This document shows positions 41,610-51,258 of a stretch of 64,000 nucleotides of DNA, piece after piece (within the stretch, counting starts at the first letter, position 1; every line of letters begins with the position of its first letter). The translations under genes and the position numbers were made by a program. Source of the DNA: Candidatus Nanosynbacter sp. TM7-087 (lineage in GTDB: Bacteria > Patescibacteriota > Saccharimonadia > Saccharimonadales > Saccharimonadaceae); contig NZ_JAJQJU010000001.1 of the NCBI RefSeq assembly GCF_022828365.1, positions 1 to 64,000 of the forward strand, in the 5' to 3' direction. Below the pieces are notes generated by a model, which saw nothing but the letters and a program-made list of their open reading frames with translations, ran no database searches and was not told the DNA's origin.

Positions 41610-42678
41610 ACCTAAACTCAACAACGTCATTCGGTTGCATGACGTAGGTTTTTCCTTCGGTGCGAATTTTACCGTTTTCACGAGCCTTAACTTCCGATCC
41701 CGCTGCGACTAAATCGTTAAAATCAACAATCTGTGCGGCAATAAATCCGCGCTCAAAATCCGAATGAATAACGCCCGCGGCTTGCGGTGCAGTCCAGCCC
41801 TTGTGAATTGTCCAAGCCCGGACTTCTTTTTCGCCCGCAGTTAAGTAGCTTTGTAGCCCGAGCGTATCGTAGGCCGCGTGAATAAGTTTGGCGAGTCCAG
41901 TTTCCTTGACGCCGTAGCTTTCTAATAACTCTTTGGCGTCATTTTCAGATAATCCCTTCAATTCTTCTTCCAGTTTTGCGCAGACAAAAACGGTTTTTGC
42001 GGGACTTACGAGTTCGGTCAATTGACTCTGTAGATCGGAATTGTTCAATCCTTCCTCGTCGACATTAAACGCGTAAATGACGGGTTTGGCGGTAAGAAGG
42101 TGTAGGTCGGAAATTGCCTCAAAATCCACATCTGACAGGGCGGAAATTGGTACGCCTTTTTGTAAATTGTCGATTAAAGATTGTAGATATTCAACTTTTT
42201 GGCGAGCTTTTGGGTTTGCTTTGGCTTCTTTTTGAAGTTGAGGCAGGCGTTTTTCAAGAGTTTGTAGATCGGCCAGAATCAGCTCGGTATTTATAACCTC
42301 AATGTCTTTCTTAGGGTTAATCGGTGCTTCATCATGGCGCAGAATCTTTGAATTCTCAAATGCACGAACAACATGAATAATCGCGTCACACTCTCTGATG
42401 TTGTGTAGAAACTTATTGCCCAAACCTTCACCTTTGGATGCGCCAGCAACTAGCCCAGCGATATCGACGAAAGTGACGGTAGCTGGAATAATTTTTTGCG
42501 CGTGATAAAGATCGGCTAAAATTTGCAGGCGATTATCTGGTACGGGAACAATTCCTGTGTTCGGCTCAATTGTCGCAAACGGATAATTAGCCGCCAAAAT
42601 ATCATTATTTGTTAAAGCGTTAAAAAGTGTCGATTTGCCGACGTTCGGTAAGCCAACGATTCCAATAGATAAACTCAT
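41599..42678 (-). CDS. ychF: Ribosome-binding ATPase YchF/Ola1
   Basis: 359 residues, Obg-related. GLPNVGKST (G1), [20 protein letters not shown] (G3), FNVDE in the place of NKxD, which gives ATP preference, and a C-terminal TGS domain. Binds ribosomes and is involved in stress responses. Confidence 0.97.
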   Translation of the reverse strand: MSLSIGIVGLPNVGKSTLFNALTNNDILAANYPFATIEPNTGIVPVPDNRLQILADLYHAQKIIPATVTFVDIAGLVAGASKGEGLGNKFLHNIRECDAIIHVVRAFENSKILRHDEAPINPKKDIEVINTELILADLQTLEKRLPQLQKEAKANPKARQKVEYLQSLIDNLQKGVPISALSDVDFEAISDLHLLTAKPVIYAFNVDEEGLNNSDLQSQLTELVSPAKTVFVCAKLEEELKGLSENDAKELLESYGVKETGLAKLIHAAYDTLGLQSYLTAGEKEVRAWTIHKGWTAPQAAGVIHSDFERGFIAAQIVDFNDLVAAGSEVKARENGKIRTEGKTYVMQPNDVVEFRFNV

Positions 42679-42709
42679 ATATTTATTATATCATCTGCGT
42701 AATCTTTGA

Positions 42710-42715
42710 TATAAT
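42710..42715 (+). promoter_or_regulatory. -10 box of the 989-residue surface protein
   Basis: TATAAT 7 bases before ATG 42723, leaderless arrangement. Confidence 0.65.
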
Positions 42716-42722
42716 TATAAGC

Positions 42723-45692
42723 ATGAGAAGAAAATACTCATTGCCTAAGGTGGGCATGCTGGCAATAGTAGTGGCTTTAGTTATTTCGGTAACGGCTTTT
42801 TTTATCTATACGTACGCGGCGCCAAGCTCGCCAAATTGGACGATAACTGGTAAATCTTGGGTTACTAAGCAATTTAATCCGTCAGATACCACTAATTATG
42901 GATCTAACTGGACTGTTGCTCCGGGGAGATTAAAGAATGTGAAGCCCGGAGATACGGTTGATTGGTGGCATAGTCTTTTTGTTAGCGGAGGAGCCACTGA
43001 CAATGTCGTGACTGGAGTTCAGCAAGATGTGTTCGATTTAAGCTCAAATCAGCCGTCGGACAATGACGCGAGTCTGAACGACAGGGGGGCTTGGCATAAT
43101 GAAGATCCTCGATGGTTTAACGTTATGACGGATTGGAAGGATTATGCTTGGAAGCGAATGAACAATCCAGCGGATTATAGCACTACTTCTATGGAGGTGT
43201 TGAACGGTAAATCTCGGCTTGAGGATCTTCATGGCGAGCTTGGAAAAAATAAATTCATGTATACACGAGTCATTAAAAGAGAGGATATGGGTAAGCGTAT
43301 CTGTCAGCGAATCTATTGGAGCAAGCGGAATTCTTTGCCAGTTTCGGGATGGGGCTATTCGCAGTATGCATGCGTAGAGGTTCCATATGATTATGACGTA
43401 GAGCCCTCGGTCAGTGTTAACTCGGATTACATTGACGCAGAAAATGCCACGAAAATTGAGGGAATAAATGCTGGGTTGAATAATAAGGGCACATCAAAAA
43501 CTCAAAATTCTTCGTATGCACTTGCGCGATTTGTTGTCAGAGGGGCTGAAGTATCGGGGCTTACGGGCAAGAGTAATGTGGTTTCGTTGCCTGGAGGTAC
43601 TGCTGATAATGATTGGCCGTGTGCAGTCGTGCGACTGATTAAAGGACAATATAGAGATAGCTTAAATATTGATAGTGGCGCGTGTGGAAAAATTGTTCAA
43701 AACACTGGCAGTCAATTAAACACCGGTCAGACTCCAGTGGCTACAAATCAGATAGATAATCTGGATAGGGTTAAGCTAAGTGCTAACGACAGCCTATGTT
43801 ATGTGGTTATGGTCAGTAATTACAACGGTTCGGCGCCTTCGACGGATTTTAGGTACGCGGTTAAGTGTATCAGATCGTCAAAAAGACCAAAGGTTCAAGT
43901 TTGGGGCGGTGATATTAAGACAGATAAAGAGGTTATTACCAGCAAGACATCAAATAATGTGAATGTTCCTGATGAGAATCTTAGCCGTATTGAGCTAGAT
44001 AAGACCTCCATACGAGCAAAGGGGCTGTGGGGTACAGGTTTAGACAAAGATGGTAATAAAATTGGAGGCGATGTTCACTTTAGCCCTGGCGAATACGGCT
44101 TTAAGGGTGGCAACGACGCTGATCCGCACTGGTCTATAGTATGTGCTGAGGATCAGTATGGCGGCAATGGAAACCAGAGAGCATATAAGAAGTCTACTGG
44201 ACAGCCAGATTATCTTCCGAGCTGCCATGGCGATGCAACTAATCTAAAAGACGACTATCAAGCCAGAACGGTCGTAACGACACAGTGGCGCAATCCTAGT
44301 GGAGGCGATGTATTGCGAGATGGTTATATTACATGTACACCCGATTCTATGTATCACGATATAGTTGGTGACGCATCGCTCGTTTATAATCCTGGTTATT
44401 GCAAGAGGGGCGTTTGGAGAACATCTGACTCTGCGAAGTGGATTAGTATGAATAGTTTTGGTCGGCATACGCATTCTAATAGTAAACCAGATCCAGCGAA
44501 TCTAAACTGTCGGGATGATACTCGCCCTATAGCAGAAGTTATCTCGTGCTCGAATACGTATGTCTTTAGGTTAAAAGGTGTTAATTTAGGAGAGCTAAAA
44601 GATGCTAAGAAGCTGGAGATTGGTTTTAGTGGAGCCGTAGATAACTATGTTCGAGTGAAAATTAATGGTCATGAAATGAAGGTGTTGGGTAATGAAAACG
44701 GCGCAAGACCTGAGGGAACCCAGTATTCCGGTTGGGGTTTTCCGGGTTATGCTGGAAATTCCCGGTTTACTGCTGAAACGCAACCAGGTACTGTTTTATA
44801 TGAGAATAATAACTTCATTGATATTTACATAAAATCTAATCCGTCACATATGGGGCTACTGATCGAGGATATATCATTGGCTTATAAGATGGCTTATACA
44901 AATCAGAATGTGTACGGTTCTTGGGGTGAATATGGAATTATTGCTAATGGTAAGGCGGATTCGGCTTCGGGGGCTGGATTGTCATCGTCGTTTAATGGTC
45001 GCTCGGGAGTAACTCCACGTGACTATAATAAGCTAACTTTCGCCAATATTCCAAAGTTTGGTAATTTTAGCAGCACCAGTTCAGTTCCAGATAATTTTAC
45101 TTTACCGTCGGTTGGTGGCGTCAAGGGCAGTGTTTCTGGTAACGTGGATGTCAACAGCTTAGCTACGGGTGAATATAACGCTGGAAACGTAACCTTAACA
45201 GGGTCAAAATTAAGCGTAGGCAAGAGTATAGTCATAAAGTCCTCGGGCGTAGTTAGAATTTCGGGCGATTTGCTATACACAGACACGAATGATGTGCGCC
45301 AATTGCCACAACTAATTATCTACGCGAAGAATATTATTATAGAGCCTTCGGTTGGGGAAGTGAATGCTTGGTTGATTACTCAGAAAGACGGATATGTTAG
45401 TACTTGTGGCGTAGTAATTAGCGCCGGAAGTTGGCTGAGTGGAGTTTCTGAATCTTCTTGCGGTAAACAGCTGAAGGTTAACGGGCCAATTAAAACTGGA
45501 CGCTTGTTCTTGCGACGAACGTACGGCGGAAAGCATGCTTCATCTGCAAAGAATGATCCGAATATGCACCCTGGAACTCCAGCAGAAATCATCAATTTGA
45601 GAGCTGACACTTATATTTGGGCTTACAATAATTATCGAAACACTGGCGCGATTAGCACGATGAATGTTCGTGAATTGCCGCCAAGATATTAA
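42723..45692 (+). CDS. Large exported protein next to the type IV pilus operon
   Basis: 989 residues. A basic start (MRRKYSLPKVGM) and one hydrophobic segment (about residues 12-32) indicate export or anchoring. The outer part is rich in Trp, Asn, Gly and Ser with at least 14 cysteines, so disulphides are likely. Residues about 800-985 form a beta-repeat region (GNVTLTGSKLSVGKSIVIKS, GVVRISGDLLY) then LIIYAKNIIIEPSVGEVNAWLITQ, LFLRRTYGG and ELPPRY at the very end, a module I associate with exported proteins of candidate-phyla bacteria. Adjacent pilus genes make a tip or surface adhesin plausible; that is inference. pilM has its own promoter. Confidence 0.8.
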   Translation: MRRKYSLPKVGMLAIVVALVISVTAFFIYTYAAPSSPNWTITGKSWVTKQFNPSDTTNYGSNWTVAPGRLKNVKPGDTVDWWHSLFVSGGATDNVVTGVQQDVFDLSSNQPSDNDASLNDRGAWHNEDPRWFNVMTDWKDYAWKRMNNPADYSTTSMEVLNGKSRLEDLHGELGKNKFMYTRVIKREDMGKRICQRIYWSKRNSLPVSGWGYSQYACVEVPYDYDVEPSVSVNSDYIDAENATKIEGINAGLNNKGTSKTQNSSYALARFVVRGAEVSGLTGKSNVVSLPGGTADNDWPCAVVRLIKGQYRDSLNIDSGACGKIVQNTGSQLNTGQTPVATNQIDNLDRVKLSANDSLCYVVMVSNYNGSAPSTDFRYAVKCIRSSKRPKVQVWGGDIKTDKEVITSKTSNNVNVPDENLSRIELDKTSIRAKGLWGTGLDKDGNKIGGDVHFSPGEYGFKGGNDADPHWSIVCAEDQYGGNGNQRAYKKSTGQPDYLPSCHGDATNLKDDYQARTVVTTQWRNPSGGDVLRDGYITCTPDSMYHDIVGDASLVYNPGYCKRGVWRTSDSAKWISMNSFGRHTHSNSKPDPANLNCRDDTRPIAEVISCSNTYVFRLKGVNLGELKDAKKLEIGFSGAVDNYVRVKINGHEMKVLGNENGARPEGTQYSGWGFPGYAGNSRFTAETQPGTVLYENNNFIDIYIKSNPSHMGLLIEDISLAYKMAYTNQNVYGSWGEYGIIANGKADSASGAGLSSSFNGRSGVTPRDYNKLTFANIPKFGNFSSTSSVPDNFTLPSVGGVKGSVSGNVDVNSLATGEYNAGNVTLTGSKLSVGKSIVIKSSGVVRISGDLLYTDTNDVRQLPQLIIYAKNIIIEPSVGEVNAWLITQKDGYVSTCGVVISAGSWLSGVSESSCGKQLKVNGPIKTGRLFLRRTYGGKHASSAKNDPNMHPGTPAEIINLRADTYIWAYNNYRNTGAISTMNVRELPPRY

Positions 45693-45696
45693 AAGT

Positions 45697-45725
45697 TTGC
45701 AAATTAAAACGCTAATGTATATAAT
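45697..45725 (+). promoter_or_regulatory. Promoter TTGCAA-17-TATAAT of the pilus operon
   Basis: TTGCAA (45697-45702), exact 17-base spacer, TATAAT (45720-45725); start of pilM is 12 bases on. Confidence 0.85.
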
Positions 45726-45736
45726 TGTTATTAGTT

Positions 45737-46783
45737 ATGAAATTAGCAAAAGGGTTGGGCGAATTCTTCGGACTAGACATCGATACGAATGCGGTGCGGG
45801 TGGTTCAATTGTCTCGTACTGGCGCGGGATGGAGTTTGTCTCATTACGGTTATACACCAGTTGATTCTAAGATAACGAGCGGCGATTCTCCAGAGTCTAA
45901 GCGACGCTTGGGTGAGGCTATTATGACCGCCGTTGGTCAAGCCGGAATTAAGACGTCAAATGTGGCTGTTGGTTTGCCGTCAAATAAGACGTTTTCTACT
46001 ATTATTGATGTGCCGAAAGTTCCTGAGCAAGAACTAAAGGCGATGATGAAGTATCAAATTGACCAATATATTCCAATGTCTTTGGATGAGGCAGAAGTTG
46101 ACTGGGCTTTATTGGGTGATAGTTTGCATGCTCAGAATCAGTATGAGATTTTGCTGACAAGTACAGCGAAGTCTTATGCGGAAGAGCGTCTGGAATTAGT
46201 TGAAAATCTTGGCTTCAATGTGATTGCCGAAGAGCCAAACGCTATTGCTATGGTTCGCTCTTTATCAGCTACCGATTCTCAGGATGCGCGTTTGATTATC
46301 AATATGGGCGAAAATTCAACGGATTTGGCGGTTGTCTACAACGGAGCGCCGCGACTTATTCGTATGATTCCAACTGGGCTTTCATCTTTGGTTCGATCGG
46401 CGGTTCAGAATCTTAGCGTCCAGGAAGATCAAGCTCGTCAATTTATTTTGAAATTTGGTTTGGCGCCGGATAAGTTAGATGGTCAAGTGTTAAGGGCTAT
46501 TGATTCAACTCTCGACAATTTTTCTTCAGAGCTGGTGAAATCTATAAAGTTTTTCCAAACTCGATATCCAAGCGTAGCAGTTTCTGGAATTTTGTTATCA
46601 GGGTTTGGTTCAGCTATTCCGCAACTTGATGGATATGTGATGAATAAAACTGGAGTTCAGTCAATTGCCGCAGATCCGTGGCAGCGTGTTCAAGTTTCTC
46701 AGTCAGATCAACAGCAATTGGCGCCGATTGCTTCAGAATTCGCTATTGCCGTAGGTCTGGCACAAAGGAGTAATATGTCATGA
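45737..46783 (+). CDS. pilM: Type IV pilus assembly protein PilM
   Basis: 348 residues from ATG 45737; the in-frame TTG at 45725 is inside the -10 box. An actin-like ATPase fold (GLDIDTNAVRVVQLS, the SHS2 part with VGLPSNKTFSTIIDVP, NMGENSTDLAVVYNG). PilM is a cytoplasmic ring that binds PilN. Overlaps pilN by 4 bases. Confidence 0.94.
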   Translation: MKLAKGLGEFFGLDIDTNAVRVVQLSRTGAGWSLSHYGYTPVDSKITSGDSPESKRRLGEAIMTAVGQAGIKTSNVAVGLPSNKTFSTIIDVPKVPEQELKAMMKYQIDQYIPMSLDEAEVDWALLGDSLHAQNQYEILLTSTAKSYAEERLELVENLGFNVIAEEPNAIAMVRSLSATDSQDARLIINMGENSTDLAVVYNGAPRLIRMIPTGLSSLVRSAVQNLSVQEDQARQFILKFGLAPDKLDGQVLRAIDSTLDNFSSELVKSIKFFQTRYPSVAVSGILLSGFGSAIPQLDGYVMNKTGVQSIAADPWQRVQVSQSDQQQLAPIASEFAIAVGLAQRSNMS

Positions 46784-47505
46784 TTGAGATAAATCTTCTC
46801 CCAAACGTTAAGCGCGAGCTATTGAAGACTCGGGTTATGCGCAATCGGGTTATTTCGATATCGTTCTTAGTGGGCGGTGCTTCGATTGCGGCAGTAGTTG
46901 TTTTGGCGTTGATTTTGGGCAGCCAAATTGCAGCCGAGGCGGTCCAGAACGGAGTTATTAAAGATAGAAACGATAAATTGATGGCGGTCGAAGATCTAAA
47001 TAAGGTTGTAACGATTCAACATCAATTAACAAAGATCAATGAGCAGCATTCTGGAAAGAAGCTTAATTCAAGGATCTTTGATGTTGTAACGGCGGTTAAT
47101 CCAGTTGCACCAAATAATGTTAGTTTTTCGGATATAAAAGTTAATCCTGGGTCAAAAACTATTACTCTGGAGGGTAGCGCGGTTAATGGCTATAGTGCGT
47201 TAGAGACTTTAAAGAAAACCATCTTGAATACGAAAGTTCAGACTACTGATGGCGATAAAAGTTCCGAGGTTAGTCTGACTAAGGAGATAAAAGATGGCGA
47301 TACTAGTTTTGGAGAGAATTCAGAAGGTAAAAAAGTGTTACAATTCTCGTTCTCGTTTGAATACGCAGAAGAATTACTAGCGCCTGCAAATAATGGTACA
47401 GTTTCCGTATTGACGCCGACTGGTAAGGTTGATGTTACGGACTCACGTCAGGGAATCCCGGATAGCTTGTTTAAGAGTAACTCGAAAAAACAGGAGAAGA
47501 AATAA
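46780..47505 (+). CDS. pilN: Type IV pilus assembly protein PilN
   Basis: 241 residues. The N-terminal INLLPN motif that binds PilM is present (MIEINLLPNVKRELL), followed by one span (VISISFLVGGASIAAVVVLALIL) and a ferredoxin-like outer domain. Its stop overlaps the pilO start (TAATG). Confidence 0.9.
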   Translation: MIEINLLPNVKRELLKTRVMRNRVISISFLVGGASIAAVVVLALILGSQIAAEAVQNGVIKDRNDKLMAVEDLNKVVTIQHQLTKINEQHSGKKLNSRIFDVVTAVNPVAPNNVSFSDIKVNPGSKTITLEGSAVNGYSALETLKKTILNTKVQTTDGDKSSEVSLTKEIKDGDTSFGENSEGKKVLQFSFSFEYAEELLAPANNGTVSVLTPTGKVDVTDSRQGIPDSLFKSNSKKQEKK

Positions 47506-48173
47506 TGGCGACCGATAATAAAGAAGTTGCAATACGCAAGCGGCAACAGATTGACTCATCGAAAAAGACTATGTTTATTTTTGTGGCTTCTGCGGCATTT
47601 TTGGCTGGAATTGCGCTTGTTGTGAGTATATTTTTGGTGCAGCAAATTGTATTTCATTCGAAGATTCTTTTGGAGAAGCAAAATACGATTTCTCGTCTAG
47701 ATAAAAACTTGTCATCAGTTGATGAATTAAAGAAGAATATCCGAGTTTTAGACACGAACACTGCTCTTAACTCTATAAAATCAAGTAGCGAAAGTAATGC
47801 TCTTCAGACGATACTGGATGCATTGCCGGATAATGCGAACGCCGACGCTCTTGGTGCTTCATTGAAGAATAAATTTATCGACACAACTACCGGTGTGACT
47901 ATTCAAAACCTGACCGTTGCTCAATCTGGATCTGATAGTGAAAGCTCTGAGTCAGCATCTGAAAACGCCATATCATTTACTATGGAAGTGAGCGGTCCGG
48001 CTGAAAAATTAAAAGAATTGTTAACTAAGTTAGAGGCGTCTATTCGAGTTATTGACCTAAAGACCGTGGAAATCCAGCGAAATGAGGATAGATTGAGTTT
48101 GGTGGTTCGAGGTGTCGCTTATTACGAGCCAGCACAAACAATACAATTAGAGAATAAGGTGGTTAAGCCATGA
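47505..48173 (+). CDS. pilO: Type IV pilus assembly protein PilO-like
   Basis: 222 residues: short basic N-terminus, one span (MFIFVASAAFLAGIALVVSIFLV), a coiled coil (LEKQNTISRLDKNLSSVDELKKNI) and an outer domain, the PilO layout. Position after pilN supports this. Overlaps the next gene by 4 bases. Confidence 0.82.
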   Translation: MATDNKEVAIRKRQQIDSSKKTMFIFVASAAFLAGIALVVSIFLVQQIVFHSKILLEKQNTISRLDKNLSSVDELKKNIRVLDTNTALNSIKSSSESNALQTILDALPDNANADALGASLKNKFIDTTTGVTIQNLTVAQSGSDSESSESASENAISFTMEVSGPAEKLKELLTKLEASIRVIDLKTVEIQRNEDRLSLVVRGVAYYEPAQTIQLENKVVKP

Positions 48174-48400
48174 AGAAAACAGACATAGCAATGGTAATAT
48201 TGATCGCGGGTGTAGGTGTGGCAATCGGCTATATTGTCGCCTCTAACATCTCGTTCTTAAAAGTCCCAGAATCTGGCACAAAAGTACAGACTATTCGAGA
48301 AATATCACCTGACGTCGAAAAACCAAACCCAGCGATTTTTAATAATAATGCGATAAATCCAACTGTTGAAATATTCGTAGGTCAAGATGCAGCCAAATAG
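48170..48400 (+). CDS. Small membrane protein in pilus operon
   Basis: 76 residues: N-terminal span (IAMVILIAGVGVAIGYIVA) and a short outer tail. It holds the position of PilP in diderm operons but lacks its domain. Translationally coupled to pilO. Confidence 0.7.
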   Translation: MKKTDIAMVILIAGVGVAIGYIVASNISFLKVPESGTKVQTIREISPDVEKPNPAIFNNNAINPTVEIFVGQDAAK

Positions 48401-48413
48401 AGAAGGGGTGTAA

Positions 48414-50174
48414 ATGGCTTTACTGACGGACGACATCCAAGATAAGTTGATCGAGCTGCTCGTAAACGAGGGGCTTATTGAGAAGTCTGTCATTGATGAT
48501 GCCTTAAAGCGCGCCTCTGAGAGTGGCAAGCCGTTATTTAGTTTGCTTAGCGAAGAGGGGCTGCTTGATAATGAACTACTGGTTCATGGTGTGGCTCAAG
48601 TTTCGGGCGTGCCGTATGTCAATCTGTCGAATAGTGTTATTAGTCAGGATATTTTATCTCTATTACCGTCCGATGTTGCTGAGAGATTTATGGCCGTGCC
48701 GCTGGCCGAAGTTCAGAACCGATTAGCGGTAGCGATGATCGACGCGAATAATGTTCAAGCGGTGGACTATTTGTCGAATCGCATCCAGCGTCCGATAAAA
48801 GTTTTCATGGCCTCAGAAGAGAGTGTTCGTCACGTCTTGGATCAATATAAGACTGACTTGTCATCTGTTAATGTGGCTGCACAGGCTTCGCAGGAAGAAT
48901 CTTTGTCGGAAGCTGGCAATATTAAAACGATTGTCCAAGATTCACCGATATCGCGAGCATTGTCGACAATTTTGGAATACGCGGTAAAGAGTCACGCATC
49001 CGATGTGCATATTGAGCCATTAGAGAAGGCTTTGAAGATTCGTTGTCGTGTTGACGGTGTTTTGCGTGAGATTATACAGCTCCCAAAGAGTATTGAGCCG
49101 GCGTTAGTTAGTCGAATTAAGATTCTTTCCAATCTGAAAATTGACGAGCATCGAATTCCTCAGGATGGTCAATTTGCGGTTAACGTCGCAGGCAAAGAAG
49201 TTGATCTTCGTATCGCTATCTCTCCTGTTGTTTGGGGTGAACAGGTGGTTATTCGTCTGCTTGATAAGAGTGGAAGTTCTTTCAATTTGGAAGATATGGG
49301 CTACGCTGGGCGTGCATTAAGAACGATCCGTAAGGGGATTAAGCGGCCAAATGGAATGATCTTAACGTCGGGCCCAACTGGTTCTGGTAAGTCAACGAGT
49401 TTGTATGCGTTGATCAAGGAGATTAAGGATGACACTGTAAATATTGTGACGCTCGAAGATCCGGTTGAGTATAAGATGGATGGTGTCAATCAGATTCAGG
49501 TGAACGCGGAAGTTGGCTTGACGTTTGCTTCTGGGCTGCGCTCAATTTTGCGTCAAGACCCAGACATTGTGATGGTTGGTGAGATTCGTGATAATGAAAC
49601 AGCAAATTTGGCTATTCAGGCGGCTTTAACGGGGCACTTGGTTTTCTCGACACTTCACACAAATTCCGCCGCTGGTGTGCTGCCGCGTTTGTTGGATATG
49701 GGAATTGAGCCGTTTCTTATCGCCAGTACGGTTAACACAATTATCGGTCAGCGTTTGGTGAGGCGAGTGGCTCGCCGTCGAGATATTTATCAATCATCAC
49801 CGCTGGAAACGCAGGCAATTCGTGAAGCGGTTGGTGGATTATTGCCGCAAACAAGGGAACAGGTTGCTCAATACGCGCAAGATTTGGGATATGAAAGTTT
49901 GCCACTAGCGACGCAGGCGTCGTTTGCCTTGGCAAAAGGAAAAGATACGCCGCAAACTCCTCGCGGTTATGCTGGTCGAGCTGGTTTGTATGAGGTCATG
50001 GATATTACTGAAGAAATTCAGAATTTGATTGTTAAGCGCGCAACCTCAGCGGAAATCCAGCGAACGGCAATTCAACAAGGTATGATCACGATGCGTCAAG
50101 ATGGTTATCTGAAGGCGTTGAACGGAATAACGACAATAGAAGAAGTTAATAGGGTAGCGGCGGATACCGCGTAA
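48414..50174 (+). CDS. pilB: Type IV pilus extension ATPase PilB
   Basis: 586 residues. N-terminal MshEN-like domain (residues 1-150), then the GspE motor: GPTGSGKSTSLYALI (Walker A), IVTLEDPVEY (Asp box), ILRQDPDIVMVGEIRDNETA (Walker B), TGHLVFSTLHTNSA (His box). The tetracysteine zinc loop found in most PilB/GspE before YxGRxGLYEV is replaced by a cysteine-free stretch (residues about 458-520). Confidence 0.95.
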   Translation: MALLTDDIQDKLIELLVNEGLIEKSVIDDALKRASESGKPLFSLLSEEGLLDNELLVHGVAQVSGVPYVNLSNSVISQDILSLLPSDVAERFMAVPLAEVQNRLAVAMIDANNVQAVDYLSNRIQRPIKVFMASEESVRHVLDQYKTDLSSVNVAAQASQEESLSEAGNIKTIVQDSPISRALSTILEYAVKSHASDVHIEPLEKALKIRCRVDGVLREIIQLPKSIEPALVSRIKILSNLKIDEHRIPQDGQFAVNVAGKEVDLRIAISPVVWGEQVVIRLLDKSGSSFNLEDMGYAGRALRTIRKGIKRPNGMILTSGPTGSGKSTSLYALIKEIKDDTVNIVTLEDPVEYKMDGVNQIQVNAEVGLTFASGLRSILRQDPDIVMVGEIRDNETANLAIQAALTGHLVFSTLHTNSAAGVLPRLLDMGIEPFLIASTVNTIIGQRLVRRVARRRDIYQSSPLETQAIREAVGGLLPQTREQVAQYAQDLGYESLPLATQASFALAKGKDTPQTPRGYAGRAGLYEVMDITEEIQNLIVKRATSAEIQRTAIQQGMITMRQDGYLKALNGITTIEEVNRVAADTA

Positions 50175-50184
50175 AGGAGGAAAC

Positions 50185-51255
50185 ATGAATAATCAAGAAT
50201 TGCGAATTGAGATTTTGCTGGAAGAAGTCGTTAAGAAGCGAGCTTCGGACCTTCATATTCAAGTTGGTTTGCCGCCAATGTTGCGAATTGATGGCGCACT
50301 TATGCCGGCTGCCGGAACTCAGCCATTGGACGAGCCCGCTGTTGAGAGATTAGTGTTCCAGATTCTTGATGAAGATCAGCGACAGATTTTGCTAAAAGAT
50401 AAGGAATTCGACTTTTCGTTTGCGTTTGGTACACTGGGACGATTCCGAGTTAACGCCTTCCATGAGCGTGGCAATTTGGCTGCAGCCCTACGTTTGATTC
50501 CAAATGAAATTAAGTCGGCGTCTGAACTGGGTATGCCACCAGTTGTTAATACGTTTGCGGATTTTCCTCGCGGTTTAGTGTTGGTCACTGGTCCAACTGG
50601 TTCCGGTAAGTCAACGACTTTGGCGGCATTGGTTGATAAAATTAATTCTGAGCGCTCACAGCATATTATTACCATTGAAGACCCTATCGAGTTTACTCAC
50701 AAGTCGAAAAAATCAGTGGTAGTTCAGCGGGAAGTTCACTACGATACCTATTCGTTCTCTGCGGCTTTGCGTTCGAGTCTTCGCCAAGACCCAGATGTTG
50801 TGTTGATTGGTGAGATGCGCGACCTCGAGACGATTTCAGCAGCGATTACAATTGCCGAAACTGGACACTTGGTGTTTGCAACGCTACACACGAACTCCGC
50901 CGCACAATCAATTGACCGTATGATTGACGTGTTCCCGCCACACCAACAACCACAGATTCGCGCTCAGCTCAGTAATATTTTGATGGCAATTTGTTCGCAG
51001 CGACTAGTCCCAGCTATCGGCGGTGGACGAGTTGTGGCGGCAGAGGTTTTGATTGCTAATCCAGCGGTGCGCAACATTATTCGCGAAGGTAAATCTCACC
51101 AATTGGATGCCGTGATTCAGACTGGTGCTGACCAGGGAATGCAGACGATGGATCGAACTTTGGCTAATTTGGTGCAGAACGGTACGATTACGTATGATAG
51201 TGCTCGTGAATTTGCTGTCGATTTGACGGAATTTGAGAGGTTGATGAGGGGGTAA
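50185..51255 (+). CDS. pilT: Type IV pilus retraction ATPase PilT
   Basis: 356 residues behind AAAGGAGG. ASDLHIQVGLPPMLRIDG opens the PAS-like domain; GPTGSGKSTTLAALVD, LRQDPDVVLIGEMRDLETI and GHLVFATLHTNSA follow. Powers pilus retraction, hence twitching or pulling on a host. Confidence 0.96.
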   Translation: MNNQELRIEILLEEVVKKRASDLHIQVGLPPMLRIDGALMPAAGTQPLDEPAVERLVFQILDEDQRQILLKDKEFDFSFAFGTLGRFRVNAFHERGNLAAALRLIPNEIKSASELGMPPVVNTFADFPRGLVLVTGPTGSGKSTTLAALVDKINSERSQHIITIEDPIEFTHKSKKSVVVQREVHYDTYSFSAALRSSLRQDPDVVLIGEMRDLETISAAITIAETGHLVFATLHTNSAAQSIDRMIDVFPPHQQPQIRAQLSNILMAICSQRLVPAIGGGRVVAAEVLIANPAVRNIIREGKSHQLDAVIQTGADQGMQTMDRTLANLVQNGTITYDSAREFAVDLTEFERLMRG

Positions 51256-51258
51256 TAA

